NCBI GenBank assembly: GCA_025890175.1
Contig: JANPYM010000011.1
Coordinates: 1,778,299-1,842,298 of the forward strand
DNA: 64,000 bases
Reading direction: 5' to 3'
Source: Ciborinia camelliae
Taxonomy: Eukaryota > Ascomycota > Leotiomycetes > Helotiales > Sclerotiniaceae
The notes under the pieces: model-generated
What the model saw: the letters and a program-made list of their open reading frames with translations, nothing else
Databases searched by the model: none
What the model was told of the DNA's origin: nothing
Program-made: the position numbers and the translations under genes
Shown here: one piece after another, positions 1-11,759 of the stretch
Numbering within the stretch: position 1 is the stretch's first letter
Layout of the letters: every line of letters begins with the position of its first letter

Positions 1-1378
1 ATCCAAGTACTACTACACAATAAGGATAACCAAATACGTTCACCAATATCATTGTTGGACCTCTTGTATGGCTCTGCCTCATACCCGAACCCATTTTCAA
101 AACCAGACAGCAGGCCATGTTATAAAAATGGCAAATTTGATATTAAAAACAAAATAACTCGAAATCAGGAGGTCGAGAAGCGAGAGTTCAGTAAGTACAG
201 TGGTGCTTGAACAATTGCACCATCCAACCCATGTTCCAAACACTCTTCCCGTAAGTGGGAGTGCTTACTCCGCCACTCCACCAACGCTTCTCCGGCGATG
301 ATATTCTGGGAGCGCTTCTCCGCGGAGACTATCCAAACGTAGGAACAGGAGCACATGTTAAGTGCTGACATGCGTATAAGAGCCTTGCCGGCACATGTCG
401 TTTGATTGTATTGGGTTGCAGGTATCTGGAGTTGATGCCATCGCCGCGGAGCCAAAAACATAAAAGATTCGAAGGATGGGACTCGAGACTATTGAGCCAT
501 CAGGAGGGGCTGTCCCATTTTATACTAATGAAGAACGATATGACTTAGGAAAGCATGCATGTGGAATGGCAGACCGGAGATGGGCTGGGAATAGGGCTAC
601 TAGAGTATTGGAGGTGGTTTGATTTGAATTCGGCTTTGGTTCGGATTGTTTGCACAGATACGATAATGTTATGGTGATCATTACGGTGAACCACAAGGTA
701 GTCAGTCTACTCTCAAAGTCTTCAGATTTCAATGGTTTATTTATTAATCTATGTGCATTTATCATAGATTCATATTAGACAGCAGATCTTTCCCCCTTTA
801 TATACACATGCCACTTTGAAAAACTCTACATGGAACAGAGGAAGAAATTGCCAAGCTAATCATTCTTTTTCTTCCCTTATCTTACAAACCAAAAAGGGCA
901 GTCAGCATTCAGACAAAATCATCTAAGGATTGTTCCGAGCCGGGAAGAATCTATTCGGTCACCGTAGCTATCAGCAGAATAACCTTATCGATTATTGGAT
1001 GACATTGACATATTGTTTGATACACATAGAAATCATATTTGGAATCTGGGATTTGAAAATTAAATGTTTACATTGACTAAATCTTTATAAGATAAACTTC
1101 TCTCTCTATTCATTGTTCATTATTCTTATAGAACTTTTTCTATACATTATCTCTCATCCAAGGGTTGTTTCATCCAATCAGAGCTCCTGGATTCATAAAC
1201 CACACGATTTTACCCGACTCATAATTTCCTAACTTTGCACCTCGGTCTGGATCATAAAATTCCCTTTTACGCCACCTCCTCACGGTTTCCCCATATCAAC
1301 TTGATCGGCACTCTTCAAACATCTTTCATTTCTCAATAGAATCAATCTTCCCACAAAATCCTCCACTAAATATCCAAA
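1..1378. other. Left-edge spacer, mostly non-coding
   Basis: AT-leaning sequence upstream of the ALA dehydratase gene. Apart from one 98-codon open frame on the minus strand at 165-461, I see no coding signal. The last ~150 bases are pyrimidine-rich with many short CT/CA runs, as is usual for fungal promoter and 5' leader sequence just before a start codon. No clear regulatory box was identified. Confidence 0.5.
165..461 (-). CDS. Possible small hypothetical protein or terminal exon
   Basis: A 98-codon frame with an ATG at 461 and a TGA at 165. The product has a fairly balanced amino-acid composition, with several Cys, Trp and charged residues in the middle, rather than the low-complexity look of most chance frames here. 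I recognise no domain, signal peptide or membrane segment. It could be the last exon of a gene, an expressed small protein, or chance. No splice partner was established, so support is weak. Confidence 0.18.
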   Translation of the reverse strand: MFLAPRRWHQLQIPATQYNQTTCAGKALIRMSALNMCSCSYVWIVSAEKRSQNIIAGEALVEWRSKHSHLREECLEHGLDGAIVQAPLYLLNSRFSTS

Positions 1379-2610
<1,232 letters not shown>

Positions 2611-3123
2611 ACTGGATACATTATGGATTATGGGATCGTTTGGAGCATTTTGTTTAGGCTTATAAATGGCGTTGGTGGAACAATATTAATGAAGGAACTG
2701 GGAAATGGAGTTAGACAAAACTACTGTGAGAATACCATGAATTTTATGCTGCTATTAAAAACTCTTAATTTACTACTACTACTACTAACGAGGTCATCAA
2801 TGAGTGCATTCATTTTTTGAACCAACATTATAACTTAACTTTCTACTTTGTCTGGGGATTTTTATTTTTATATACCATTAACCTTGTCGGTGGAGTCGCC
2901 TTGTTTCTCGGCCGATTGCGGGGCTCCTCAATCGGATTCGGATAACATGCTCCGGAGGGAAGGGCTGCGTTACCGAAGACGACAGCCTTGTGGAAGCGTG
3001 CAAACAACCTCGGGGAGCTTCCGATACCTAGCTGTGAATCAACCGTACACCAATTCATATTCTTTTCGTGTCGGATCTTCAAGTGTAGCTTCATACCATC
3101 CATTCGTTGCGAGCCAAACCTTA

Positions 3124-4467
3124 ATGATGAAGTGCTTTGCGCCCAAGCGCATTACAATTAGACCGGTATCCTTTCTTGAAGATTGCGCATTGAATACGAG
3201 CAAGACATCCTACCCAGCTACAACATATCGGTTGCGAGCTTCGGCGTCGAGGAAGGAGAGACGATATGCTTCATCTAATAAGTCTTCGAGGCCGAAGACT
3301 GCACTGTTCTTTCCTGGTATGATCGCATGATTTTGTATAGATGCTGCTGTGTTGGTTTATGTATATACTAACAATTGAATAGGTCAAGGAGTCCAAAGAG
3401 TTGGCATGTTAACACCATGGATCGAAGCCTTCCCCGCTACCGCTGGCCCTATTGTCGAACAAATCGATGATATTTTGGGTTATAAACTCTCTTCGATTAT
3501 AGCAAATGGTCCAAACAGTACGCTTACAGCTACCGGGAATGCACAGCCTGCTATTATGGCCTCATCAATCTTGATCCTGCGAGTATTAGAACAGGAATTT
3601 GGCTTCAAGACACATGAACGAGTCGATTTCACACTGGGTCATTCTTTGGGGGAATTCGCTGCGTTAGTCGTGGGAGGGTATGTGGAATTTGAGGATAGTT
3701 TATACCTAGTGCGCAAACGAGCAGAAGTCATGGCCGAATGTTCACGGAGAGCAAGCGAAGAACATGGAGGAGAATACGGAATGGTAGCTCTAGTCACCGA
3801 ACCCGACCATCTCTCTCCGTTAATCGAAGCTATATATGAATTCCTCGGGTACGACTCCGCGGGCTCGAAATCCGAAAGCGCGGAGGTTCCTCCTATACAA
3901 CAAGTTCTGATTGCGAATATCAATAGTAAGAATCAGATTGTGTTGAGTGGGAATATTGGGAGGATAAAGGAGTTGTTGACGCATCTGCGACAGTTTGGTG
4001 GGCATGATCCTAGAGCTGTGAGGTTGAAGAGTGATAGTCCTTTTCATAGCCCGTTGATGAAGCCGGCGGCGAAGGCTATGAGTAGGTTGTTGGAGGGAAA
4101 GAGTAGGGTGAAAGGAAAGGAAGATAAGGACTTGCTGATATTCCCTGGGACGATGGATTGTATAAGTAATGTTAGTGCGAGGCCATTTCGAAGTAAAGAG
4201 GAATTGAAGGATCTGTGGTCGAGGAGTTGCGTTGAGACGGTCAGATGGTGGGACTCTATCAGGTACTTGGATCAGGAAAAGAAAGTGAGGAGGTGGATTG
4301 GTATTGGCCCAGGGAAGGTGGGGAGGAATTTAGTCGGGAAGGAAGTTGGAATGAGGGGAATGGATACTTTGAAGGGGGGTGGGGTTTGGGGTATTAGTGA
4401 TCCGAAGGAGATTGAGGAGGCTTTGAAAGCGCTGGATGAGACGGAAGCTCTTGGAGTGGAGGACTGA
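3124..4467 (+). CDS. MCT1: Malonyl-CoA:ACP transacylase, mitochondrial type
   Basis: Transfers malonyl groups from CoA to acyl carrier protein for mitochondrial type II fatty-acid synthesis. Exons 3124-3316 and 3383-4467 join within the glycine codon of FFPGQGVQRVGM, giving 425 residues. The core shows the PGQG motif of FabD-type acyltransferases, the nucleophile elbow GHSLGE (Ser152 in this numbering) and the later KSDSPFHSPLM histidine motif. The N-terminal ~55 residues are Arg/Ser-rich, almost free of acidic residues, and end in RRYASS, which resembles a mitochondrial cleavage site. An in-frame ATG at 2947 would add 59 residues and cannot be excluded. I prefer 3124 because the presequence is then of normal length. 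The C-terminal tail is rich in Lys/Gly and ends in an acidic stretch. A stand-alone FabD-like protein of this size argues against its being a fragment of a cytosolic synthase or polyketide synthase. Confidence 0.9.
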
Positions 4468-4978
4468 ATCTGCTTGAGTTCTCGCACTTTGTGCTTTTTT
4501 TTTACTTCGGGTGATACACCGGGAGCAGGACTGAATTGTCTCCAATCTGTTAAAAGGAAATCACCAAGAGTGGCATGGGGTGTTTTGGGGTTTTGGGGTT
4601 TTGGTGGGCGTTTTTGCATTTCTCGGTTGGAGTACGAGCTCATGACGAGGCTACGAGGCTGGACTTTGATTACTTGTACGATACCCCTAAAGTACTTTAA
4701 TGAATATCTCTACTTTATTAAAACAACTCTAAAAGTAGCTCCTATAAAGTTCACGCAAAATTCAAATACATCTAAAGTTCTACTTGTCAATACTTGGCGC
4801 AATTCCGAACAATAATTATTTCTAGAACTTAGCTCGCTGTCGCGACGATCACAGCCTCGTGACATTCTCGCCAAACCCGTCGCATCGCATCTCATTACAA
4901 CCTCACTCCCTAGAACCTATTAAATTACCTACAAGCATTACTAAATCGATTGGAAGAAAACCTCAAAGTTTAAGCATC
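4468..4978 (+). other. Spacer between MCT1 and the TRAPP-like gene
   Basis: About 510 bases holding the 3' end of the transacylase gene and the promoter of the next gene. It contains a T run at 4494-4503, a G/T-rich patch near 4575-4610 and otherwise AT-rich sequence. No RNA gene or repeat of note was seen. Confidence 0.4.
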
Positions 4979-5807
4979 ATGACCACAATTCCTTCAATTG
5001 CCTGTCTAGGCGTAATAGGAAAAAATGTACGTTGTTCAATTCAGCTCCTCTGTTTCAATTCCTCCCCTCCTCTTCCTATCCTCAACCCATCTCGAACCCT
5101 AGATTCGCACAGATAAACTGACCCAATGACAAAATAGAACAACCCCCTCCATATCTCCACGTTCCCACCCCACAGCGCGCCCTACCCAACATCGTCCTCC
5201 TCGCCCGCCAAATCCACCCCCCCGGTCCACGAATACCTGCGCACTCCGCTCCAATACTCGCTCCTGCTCTCGAGCACGCTCGACATCTTCGATGCGCGGA
5301 GTCGCACGAGTAGCGCGCAGAATCTCACGGGCGAGTTGGGCTTGCTGTATGCGGTTGATGAGAGGCTGGCGGCGTATGGGTTTGAGACGAATACCGGGGT
5401 GCGGTTTGTGGTTTTTGTGGATGGGAGGGGGAGGGTTGTTAGGGGCGCCGGGAATCTGGGCATGGGGAATGGCGGTGCGAATGGAGAGGGTGGTGGGATT
5501 GGTGGGGTGGGTGCTGGTGGGGTCAGGGAGGGTGATCTTAGGAGTGTGAGTTGTTTTTTTATGTTCTCTTCTTTCTGATTGGTGAGATGGAGGAGAGGTG
5601 GGAGACGGGGGAGGAAATTAAGGCTAATGAAGTGGGCAGGTATTCAAAGCGATGCAGCAAGCATATATAAGACTGCTACAGAATCCATTCTATGATCCCG
5701 ATGAGCATTGTCCGGTTAATGGGAAGGGCGGGAAGAAAATTGTTAGTAGGAAATTTGTGGAGGATATGAGGAGGATTGGGGAGGGGTGGGTGCCGGGAAG
5801 CTTGTGA
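4979..5807 (+). CDS. TRAPP-complex subunit, TRAPPC2L/Tca17-like (sedlin fold)
   Basis: Predicted small longin-fold (sedlin-family) subunit of a TRAPP vesicle-tethering complex acting at the Golgi. Three exons, 4979-5026, 5138-5545 and 5640-5807, are in phase and give 207 residues. Family-like features are the N-terminal hydrophobic strand SIACLGVIGKNNNPLHI, the central LQYSLLLSSTLDIFD segment, the strand GLLYAVDERLAAYGFETNTG, and the C-terminal helix AMQQAYIRLLQNPFY. The protein is longer than the ~140-residue animal homologue. The excess is a Pro/Ser loop after strand 1 and a Gly-rich insert before the last exon. Base composition changes abruptly inside exon 2, which is very G-rich in its second half. 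The last exon ends KKIVSRKFVEDMRRIGEGWV. TRAPPC2 (Trs20) itself is the main alternative, but the N-terminal CLGVIGKNNNPL pattern fits TRAPPC2L better. Confidence 0.8.
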
Positions 5808-7789
5808 ATTTGAGTTGAGGTTGGGATTGAAAGGGAGGCAAGGCGAGAGATTCAGAGGAAGCTTTTGGATTATTGGGAAAGGAGGTTGTGGATAATGAGA
5901 CCCAACTCAAGGCCTTGGTAGCTGGTTTTCTCGATGATAATGGGTCATTATGATACACACACAGAGAGAAAGAAGAAGGGGGGAGAGGGGGCTAGTGGTA
6001 ATGAGAGAAATCATCGCATGGGAAACAAAACTGGAGTTGGGAGCTTATACATTGAGGCGAATAGCACGCATGGATGGAGTTTTGGAACTATTGGTGAGCA
6101 TTGGTAACCGGTATGAGATAGATTTAATGTATGCAACGAATTTCTCCTATGGATGATGAATGCTTCCGAATTCGTGGGTGGAAAAACTCCTGCGTCGTTG
6201 CTTGGATACCCATCTTCATATCTGTGAAGCAAATCCTCGGCCTTTTTTATTTTTGGAAATACCCTGTTTATCTTTACAAAAGCCGTATAACATTTAGAAA
6301 AGATGCTGGTGAAGATTGGATTATAGATTATTGTCCGGGTGTTTGGACATGAGATGGATGGGCTAGGTATGTTTTATATTGTATGTACATACCACTCACA
6401 TATTTGAGCTTCCGTGCCATTGTCATCTAATAATACCAGAAAGAAAGAGACTGGAAATTTGCATTTCCCCTTTGAAATCCCAGGGCTCGATGTAGATTAT
6501 ACCTATTCACAAGTTCATTATCAAACTCAACCTCGAAGTCACAGTATCAAATACCTACCTATGTATCATAAAACATCTATTCCATTCTTCCACATATCTT
6601 GATCTTGAATAGTGCGTGAGTGACCAGTCTAACCCAAGTAAAATAAATCTGTTCACCTAGGTACCTACGTTCTACTTCATTCTCCTATGCTTACAAAGTC
6701 CTCGGCTGGCTTTATAGTTATTTATAGCTGGAGGTGGTTCTAACGGTGAGTGGGATGCATTCATTGATGCATGTGGAGGGAGATGGGAGATAGGAGATGG
6801 GGGTGTAAGTCCTGTAATCCCGAAAAAGAATATGTGTCACAGTGCAAGGCAAAGAACAGAAAGTATCAGTAGCTACTTATTAAACAATGTAGAAGAATCA
6901 AAATGGGTGGTTGTGTCCAGAAAGCTAATTGTCGTTGGTAATACCTAGTACTTGACCCTGAGCCTGAGCTCGTGAAGGCGTAGCTAGCATGCTGTACCAG
7001 GTTCTTGTTTGCCAGGGCCATTAATTGGCGGAGGTCACCTCGTTGCTTCTGTTGAAGCTATTTCATGTACCTTATACCCGTGGTATCGTGACACTCACTG
7101 CGTGACCCCTGGCCAATCACAAATCCATATCCAGTTTTAGTGCAAGTTTTGTATGTATTTGACAACAGAAGCTTGATTTAAAGATGTCGACCTATATACA
7201 GCATCGCCAATACAATACACCAATACACTTGTTTAAGATGCCTTCTTGAAATTTTCACTCGTACATTTCTTGTAAACAATATAGCATGTTCATAAGCGGA
7301 CGGATATCTTGTTGAAAAAGAGGTAGAAATCCGTAAAAGAATATTGCTCCTCATCAACACTCGTGGCGACACCCGTAACGTTTTGCTCAGTTTCAGTGAT
7401 ATTATGTCCTTGTATATACTTCCTCCAAATTACGAAATTGCCCAGTGTTCTCCAATGTAATTGAGTTTATAAGGGGCGGCTATAAAATAGGGATTGGGGT
7501 TGAAATGAGACCAGGCGGCTGGTGATACTATTGGATGGGCCTCACCACTTGGGACGTATCTTGTACAAATGCCATCATAGCAGCGGAACACTTACAAATC
7601 CGACGTCCTGACATAAAGAAACAAATTTCAAGACTTGGCATCACAATACACTTTCATTTGAGTTGCCTCGTAACATTGTCATGGATTGCCATCCTAAACT
7701 TGAGTCCGAACCTTTAGCCATAGCTCATATTACCAACCGTTATAGCTAACACCCCAAACGCCTGAGTATCCCCCAAAGCAAAGAAATGA
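5808..7789. other. Two-kilobase spacer between convergent genes
   Basis: Lies between the 3' ends of the TRAPP-like gene (+) and dienelactone hydrolase (-). Several short open frames of 60-75 codons occur on both strands, but none has a recognisable domain or splice partner. The sequence is AT-leaning with no obvious transposon ends. The length is unusual for two converging 3' ends in the compact left third of the window, so a non-coding transcript or small gene could be hidden here, but nothing in the sequence supports one directly. Confidence 0.4.
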
Positions 7790-8889
7790 TCAGTGTGCTT
7801 TCAACCATGCCAAGATTTGGTCGTATGCCTCAGCTTGTGCCTGCTTGATGTTCAATTGCTCGTAATCACCCACCACAGCAAATCCATGAGGAACGCCCGA
7901 ATATGTCTTGAATTCATGCTCCACGTTGTTGTCATTCAAGTATGTTTTGCCGACCTCTTGGACTTCATCGGGAAACAATTGATCGTCTTCAACACAAACA
8001 AATGCGAGTGGAGCTTTCGTCCCCTCCCAGTCTTCCTTTTCGACTAGTGTTGCATGGGCAATTGCACCGGCCTTGATATATGGTCCTTTCTTCTGAAGAG
8101 CCGCTTCCTCATCCTCTATTGGTTGCTGGCCCCAGGGAACGGCATCCAACTTTTCGCCTGCAAGCAATAGAGTCATTCTCCCACCTAAGCAATAGCCAAC
8201 GGAGTATATTCCTCCACCGTTTGCGACGGCATCTGCGAACTCGTCCTTTGCAGCTTCTATAACTCTGTGGATAATTGGTAGGATCTTTTCTGGTGTTTGT
8301 CTTGCGAGCCACATGTCTGCTAAGAAACTCTTCGCTGCCTCGGCAGCATGCATCTTCAACTTTTCAATCAAAGAATCGTCATTATCATTGGCATAGGATA
8401 CGGATCCAGGTAATGGGTCGTTGAGAAACATATCGGGCATGACAACGAGGAAGCCTTCGCCAGCGAATTTATCAGCTTGGACTTGATTATTAACTGAATG
8501 CATGCCCGTGGCACCGGTAAGGAGAAGTAGAAGCTTCGATGGTGCATGAGGATATTCGCTTGGTTTCGAAATGTAAACGTCAACCCCTCCAAGTTGTGTA
8601 ATTTCTCCAGATGAACAATGGCCGGAGGCTATTTCCGTCAGTAATTGATGTTTTTGTGTTTGAGAACTTTTAGACTCGAAGCGCAAATTTACTGACGTGT
8701 AGGCCTATCCTTTACACAATGTTCCTTGTAAAAGTTAGTAAAGCTCTCCCCATTCATGTCTCAACGACGTACACCCAAGCTCGCACCACTTTGCGCTGGT
8801 GTGTCTCCCGGAATCGGGCTTGGTTCAACTTGAGGAACCTCCTTCATGGCATCACTCTCTGGAGATCTGGTAGCAGTTTCGTCGGCCAT
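7790..8889 (-). CDS. Dienelactone hydrolase family protein
   Basis: Alpha/beta hydrolase of the dienelactone hydrolase family, which opens lactone rings or cleaves related esters; the natural substrate here is unknown. Three exons on the minus strand, 8889-8773, 8724-8697 and 8628-7790, keep phase and give 327 residues; the middle exon is only 28 nt. The start MADETATRSPES follows directly from the first exon, and the junctions rebuild the fungal-typical segment SLGEHCVKDRPTPSG. The catalytic set is visible: Cys195 in VGYCLGGRM, an Asp near 264 in FVCVEDDQLFPD, and His296 in GVPHGFAV, as expected for the Cys-Asp-His triad. No signal peptide or C-terminal peroxisomal signal is evident (it ends WLKAH), so it is probably cytosolic. 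It shares a 348-bp promoter region with the divergently transcribed RFA1 gene. Confidence 0.92.
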
Positions 8890-9237
8890 ATTGTAAGTAT
8901 TTCTTTAGGTATTCACAGGTTCAAGTGTTAATGTTGTTTTGTTGACCAGGAAATTCAGAAGCTTGAATCAATGACTCCGATAGATATTGGTCTAAGCTTG
9001 GCAGCGGGAGGCCACGTGAAGAGGGGTGGCATCGTAAGGCGGGGAGGCGTCGTGCTAGCGTGGCATAATCAGGCTGCTAGCGCGGTGAAGCACGTCCTAA
9101 GACGCGTGAAATAAATCAATTTACACGAACCCGCGACTTATCATCAATTCCGAAAAGTTGACAAGTCAATAAAATAAAACAACCATACATACATCCATTT
9201 TCAATACAATACAGTTTTCGTATAGTTTTTGATAATA
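8890..9237. promoter_or_regulatory. Shared divergent promoter, dienelactone hydrolase / RFA1
   Basis: A 348-bp intergenic segment between two start codons on opposite strands. The middle part, about 8995-9130, is unusually G+C-rich for this genome and contains GCTAGCG twice, CACGTG at 9014 and the ACGCGT hexamer at 9102-9107. The last ~100 bases before the RFA1 start are A/T/C-rich, a typical fungal leader. Confidence 0.6.
9102..9107. promoter_or_regulatory. MluI cell-cycle box (MCB) candidate before RFA1
   Basis: The palindrome ACGCGT lies 131 bp upstream of the RFA1 start codon, in the context AGACGCGTGAAA. In yeasts this hexamer is the binding site of the MBF (Mbp1/Swi6) complex, which drives G1/S expression of replication genes including RFA1. 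The match and its position before a replication gene are direct; function in this organism is inferred. Confidence 0.6.
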
Positions 9238-11307
9238 ATGGAGGTCGCAAAAGCTCAAATTACTCAAGGTGCCTTAAAGTCAGTACATACAGCCTTTCAA
9301 ATCATCATTCCATAGCTAACTGTTGAAAGTGCAATCTTCAATGACTCTGATCGTGTAATAAAACAATTCCCGGTACCAGTATGTCAGGTAGTTCAAGTCA
9401 AGCCAATGGGTGCGGGAGTAGATGGACAGGCCGAAAGATTTAGACTCGTTGTGAGCGACATTCAGAACTTCGTACAGTGCATGCTTGCCACTCGTAGGTA
9501 GCACTTATATACTCCTATGTCGTCAGACTATATAGCGAGAACGATTCGACTGACGGCATCTTAGAGGCAAATCATGTAATTCATGATGGGAAATTGACGA
9601 AAGGCTGCTTCATTCGTCTGAAGAACTATCAGGCAAATGAAGTCAAAGGCAAAAGGTTAGCATACGCAGATGTCCTACGAACAGGATGTTGTTGCCTAAC
9701 TTTTCTTTAGAATTCTGATAATTCTCGATATCGATGTCATCGAAAGCTTGGGAACAATGGAAAAGATTGGAGAACCAACCGCGGTTAAGGTCGAGGAAGA
9801 TGTTAAGCCAGTTAATACTACAATTGCCGGAGGTGGCTTCTACGGAAACAAACCTCAACCCCAACAACCTGCAGCTCAAGATCGTGCGCTCCCATCCCGT
9901 GCCGGACCCTCTAGCTCATCATCTCATGCCACCATATATCCTATCGAGTCATTATCACCATACGCCCACAAATGGACAATCAAAGCACGAGTTACAAACA
10001 AGTCCGAGATCAGAACATGGCACAAACAAAACAGTGAAGGCAAGCTCTTCAGCGTCAATCTTCTCGATGAGAGTGGTGAGATCAAGGCTACTGGATTCAA
10101 CGATCAGTGCGATGCTTTATATGAGCTCTTCCAAGAAGGCAGCGTCTATTATATTACGAGTCCATGCCGTGTTCAAATTGCGAAGAAACAATTCTCCAAC
10201 ATAAATAATGACTACGAGCTTATGTTCGAACGAGATACCTTGGTAGAGAAAGCCGAAGACCAAGATAATGTCCCTCAAGTGCGCTATAACTTTTCCAACA
10301 TTGGAGATCTACAGACAATTGAGAAAGATAGCACGGTCGATCTCATCGCGGTGCTTAAGGAAGTTGGAGAAACCTCAGAAATTATGTCCAAGACGACGAA
10401 TAAACCATACAGCAAGAGAGAGTTGACATTGGTTGATGATACTGGATATTCTGTTCGATTGACTATATGGGGCAAGACGGCAACCACTTTTGATGCTAGT
10501 CCAGAGTCGGTCGTAGCTTTTAAGGGTGTCAAAGTCTCCGATTTCGGTGGCAGAAGTCTAAGCTTGCTGTCCTCTGGCTCTATGACGTTCGATCCGGATA
10601 TCCAAGAAGCCCACAAGCTTAAGGGATGGTACGATTCCCAAGGCCGCACAGAAAACTTTGCCTCCCATAGCAATATGGCTAGTGCAGGAGCAGCAGGCGG
10701 TCGCCAAGATCCTCTCAAGACCATCATCCAAGTCAGAGACGAAGGACTTGGAATGTCTGACGAGAATCCAGATTATTTCTCAACTAGAGCCACCATTGTC
10801 TACATCAAACAAGACAACTTCTGCTACCCCTCCTGTCTCAACGAGACTTGCAGTAAGAAAGTCACTGACCAAAATGATGGCACATGGCGCTGTGAGAAAT
10901 GTAATCAAAGCCACCCTAAACCCGCATATCGCTATATTCTATCCCTAAACGTCAGCGATCATACCGGTCAAATATGGCTTACGGCGTTTGATGACGTGGG
11001 ACGACTCGTTTTAGGAAAGAGTGCGGATGAGATGATGGAGTTAAAAGAAAATGATCAAGCGGCTTTGGAGAAGGCGTTTGATGAGGCAAATTGCAAGATG
11101 ATGACTTTCAAGTGCAGAGCAAAAACTGATACTTTCCAAGAGCAATCAAGGTGCGTTACTCACGCTTCACACACAACATATTCTGCAAACGAGAGACTGA
11201 CTATTATTTGCAGGGTCCGATATCAAGTCATGCAAGCTTCGGCTGTGAACTATGGTGCTGATGCTCTGAAGTTGGCGGAGTTGATCAAGGCGTACAATAT
11301 TGATTAA
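9238..11307 (+). CDS. RFA1: Replication protein A large subunit (RPA70)
   Basis: Large subunit of the heterotrimeric single-strand DNA-binding complex used in replication, repair and recombination in the nucleus. Five exons, 9238-9278, 9330-9493, 9565-9655, 9711-11150 and 11214-11307, keep phase and give 609 residues, the usual family size. The order is an N-terminal protein-interaction OB fold (about 1-110), a flexible linker rich in Gly/Pro/Gln/Ser, tandem DNA-binding OB folds starting near 175 at YPIESLSPYAHKWTIKARV, and a C-terminal OB fold with a zinc ribbon (C470, C474/C479, C493, C496). The last intron is 63 nt, a multiple of three and free of stops, so its retention would insert 21 residues in the C-terminal fold rather than truncate the protein. 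The splice rebuilds EQSRVRYQVM, which fits the fold better. The gene is divergent from a hydrolase gene and has an MCB candidate in its promoter. Confidence 0.96.
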
Positions 11308-11759
11308 ATGTATATGGATTAGCATGTGGCGATTATGAACTGGTGGAATAATGAGGCTGCGGTGGCAGGGGGATGGAGATTCTTATCGATGAGCACAATA
11401 CGTGATGACGAATGTACTTCATACTGTTTGGCGTTGTGTGGTTATTTTTCATGTCAAACATCACGATACAGATAGCAGCTTGAATTACGAAAAGATATGA
11501 GGACAAATAATGCTCATTTGCTTGCTTAATTTTTGATTCATACCTTCGTTTTCTCTATCTCATGGATTCATTCCTATCATACCTTCATAAGACGCCCATA
11601 CGCCGCCGCTTTCGATTTCTTCGAAAGGCTTTACTGTGTATTACAACCATGCACGTAAGGGAAACATGGCTTTTCACGACTTATCCATACCGTGTCATCC
11701 CAAAACCAAACCCCTTTTCGTCTTGAGCCACTCACTACCCGACTCCGCCATTATTAAAC
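11308..11759. other. Spacer between convergent RFA1 and COP9 subunit 3 genes
   Basis: A 450-bp segment containing the two 3' ends. It is AT-rich with several A/T runs suited to 3'-end processing. No repeat or RNA gene was seen. Confidence 0.4.

Noticed and set aside
2947..3123. Longer start for the malonyl-CoA:ACP transacylase
   Set aside because: Kept only as an alternative; the ATG at 3124 already gives a full mitochondrial presequence.
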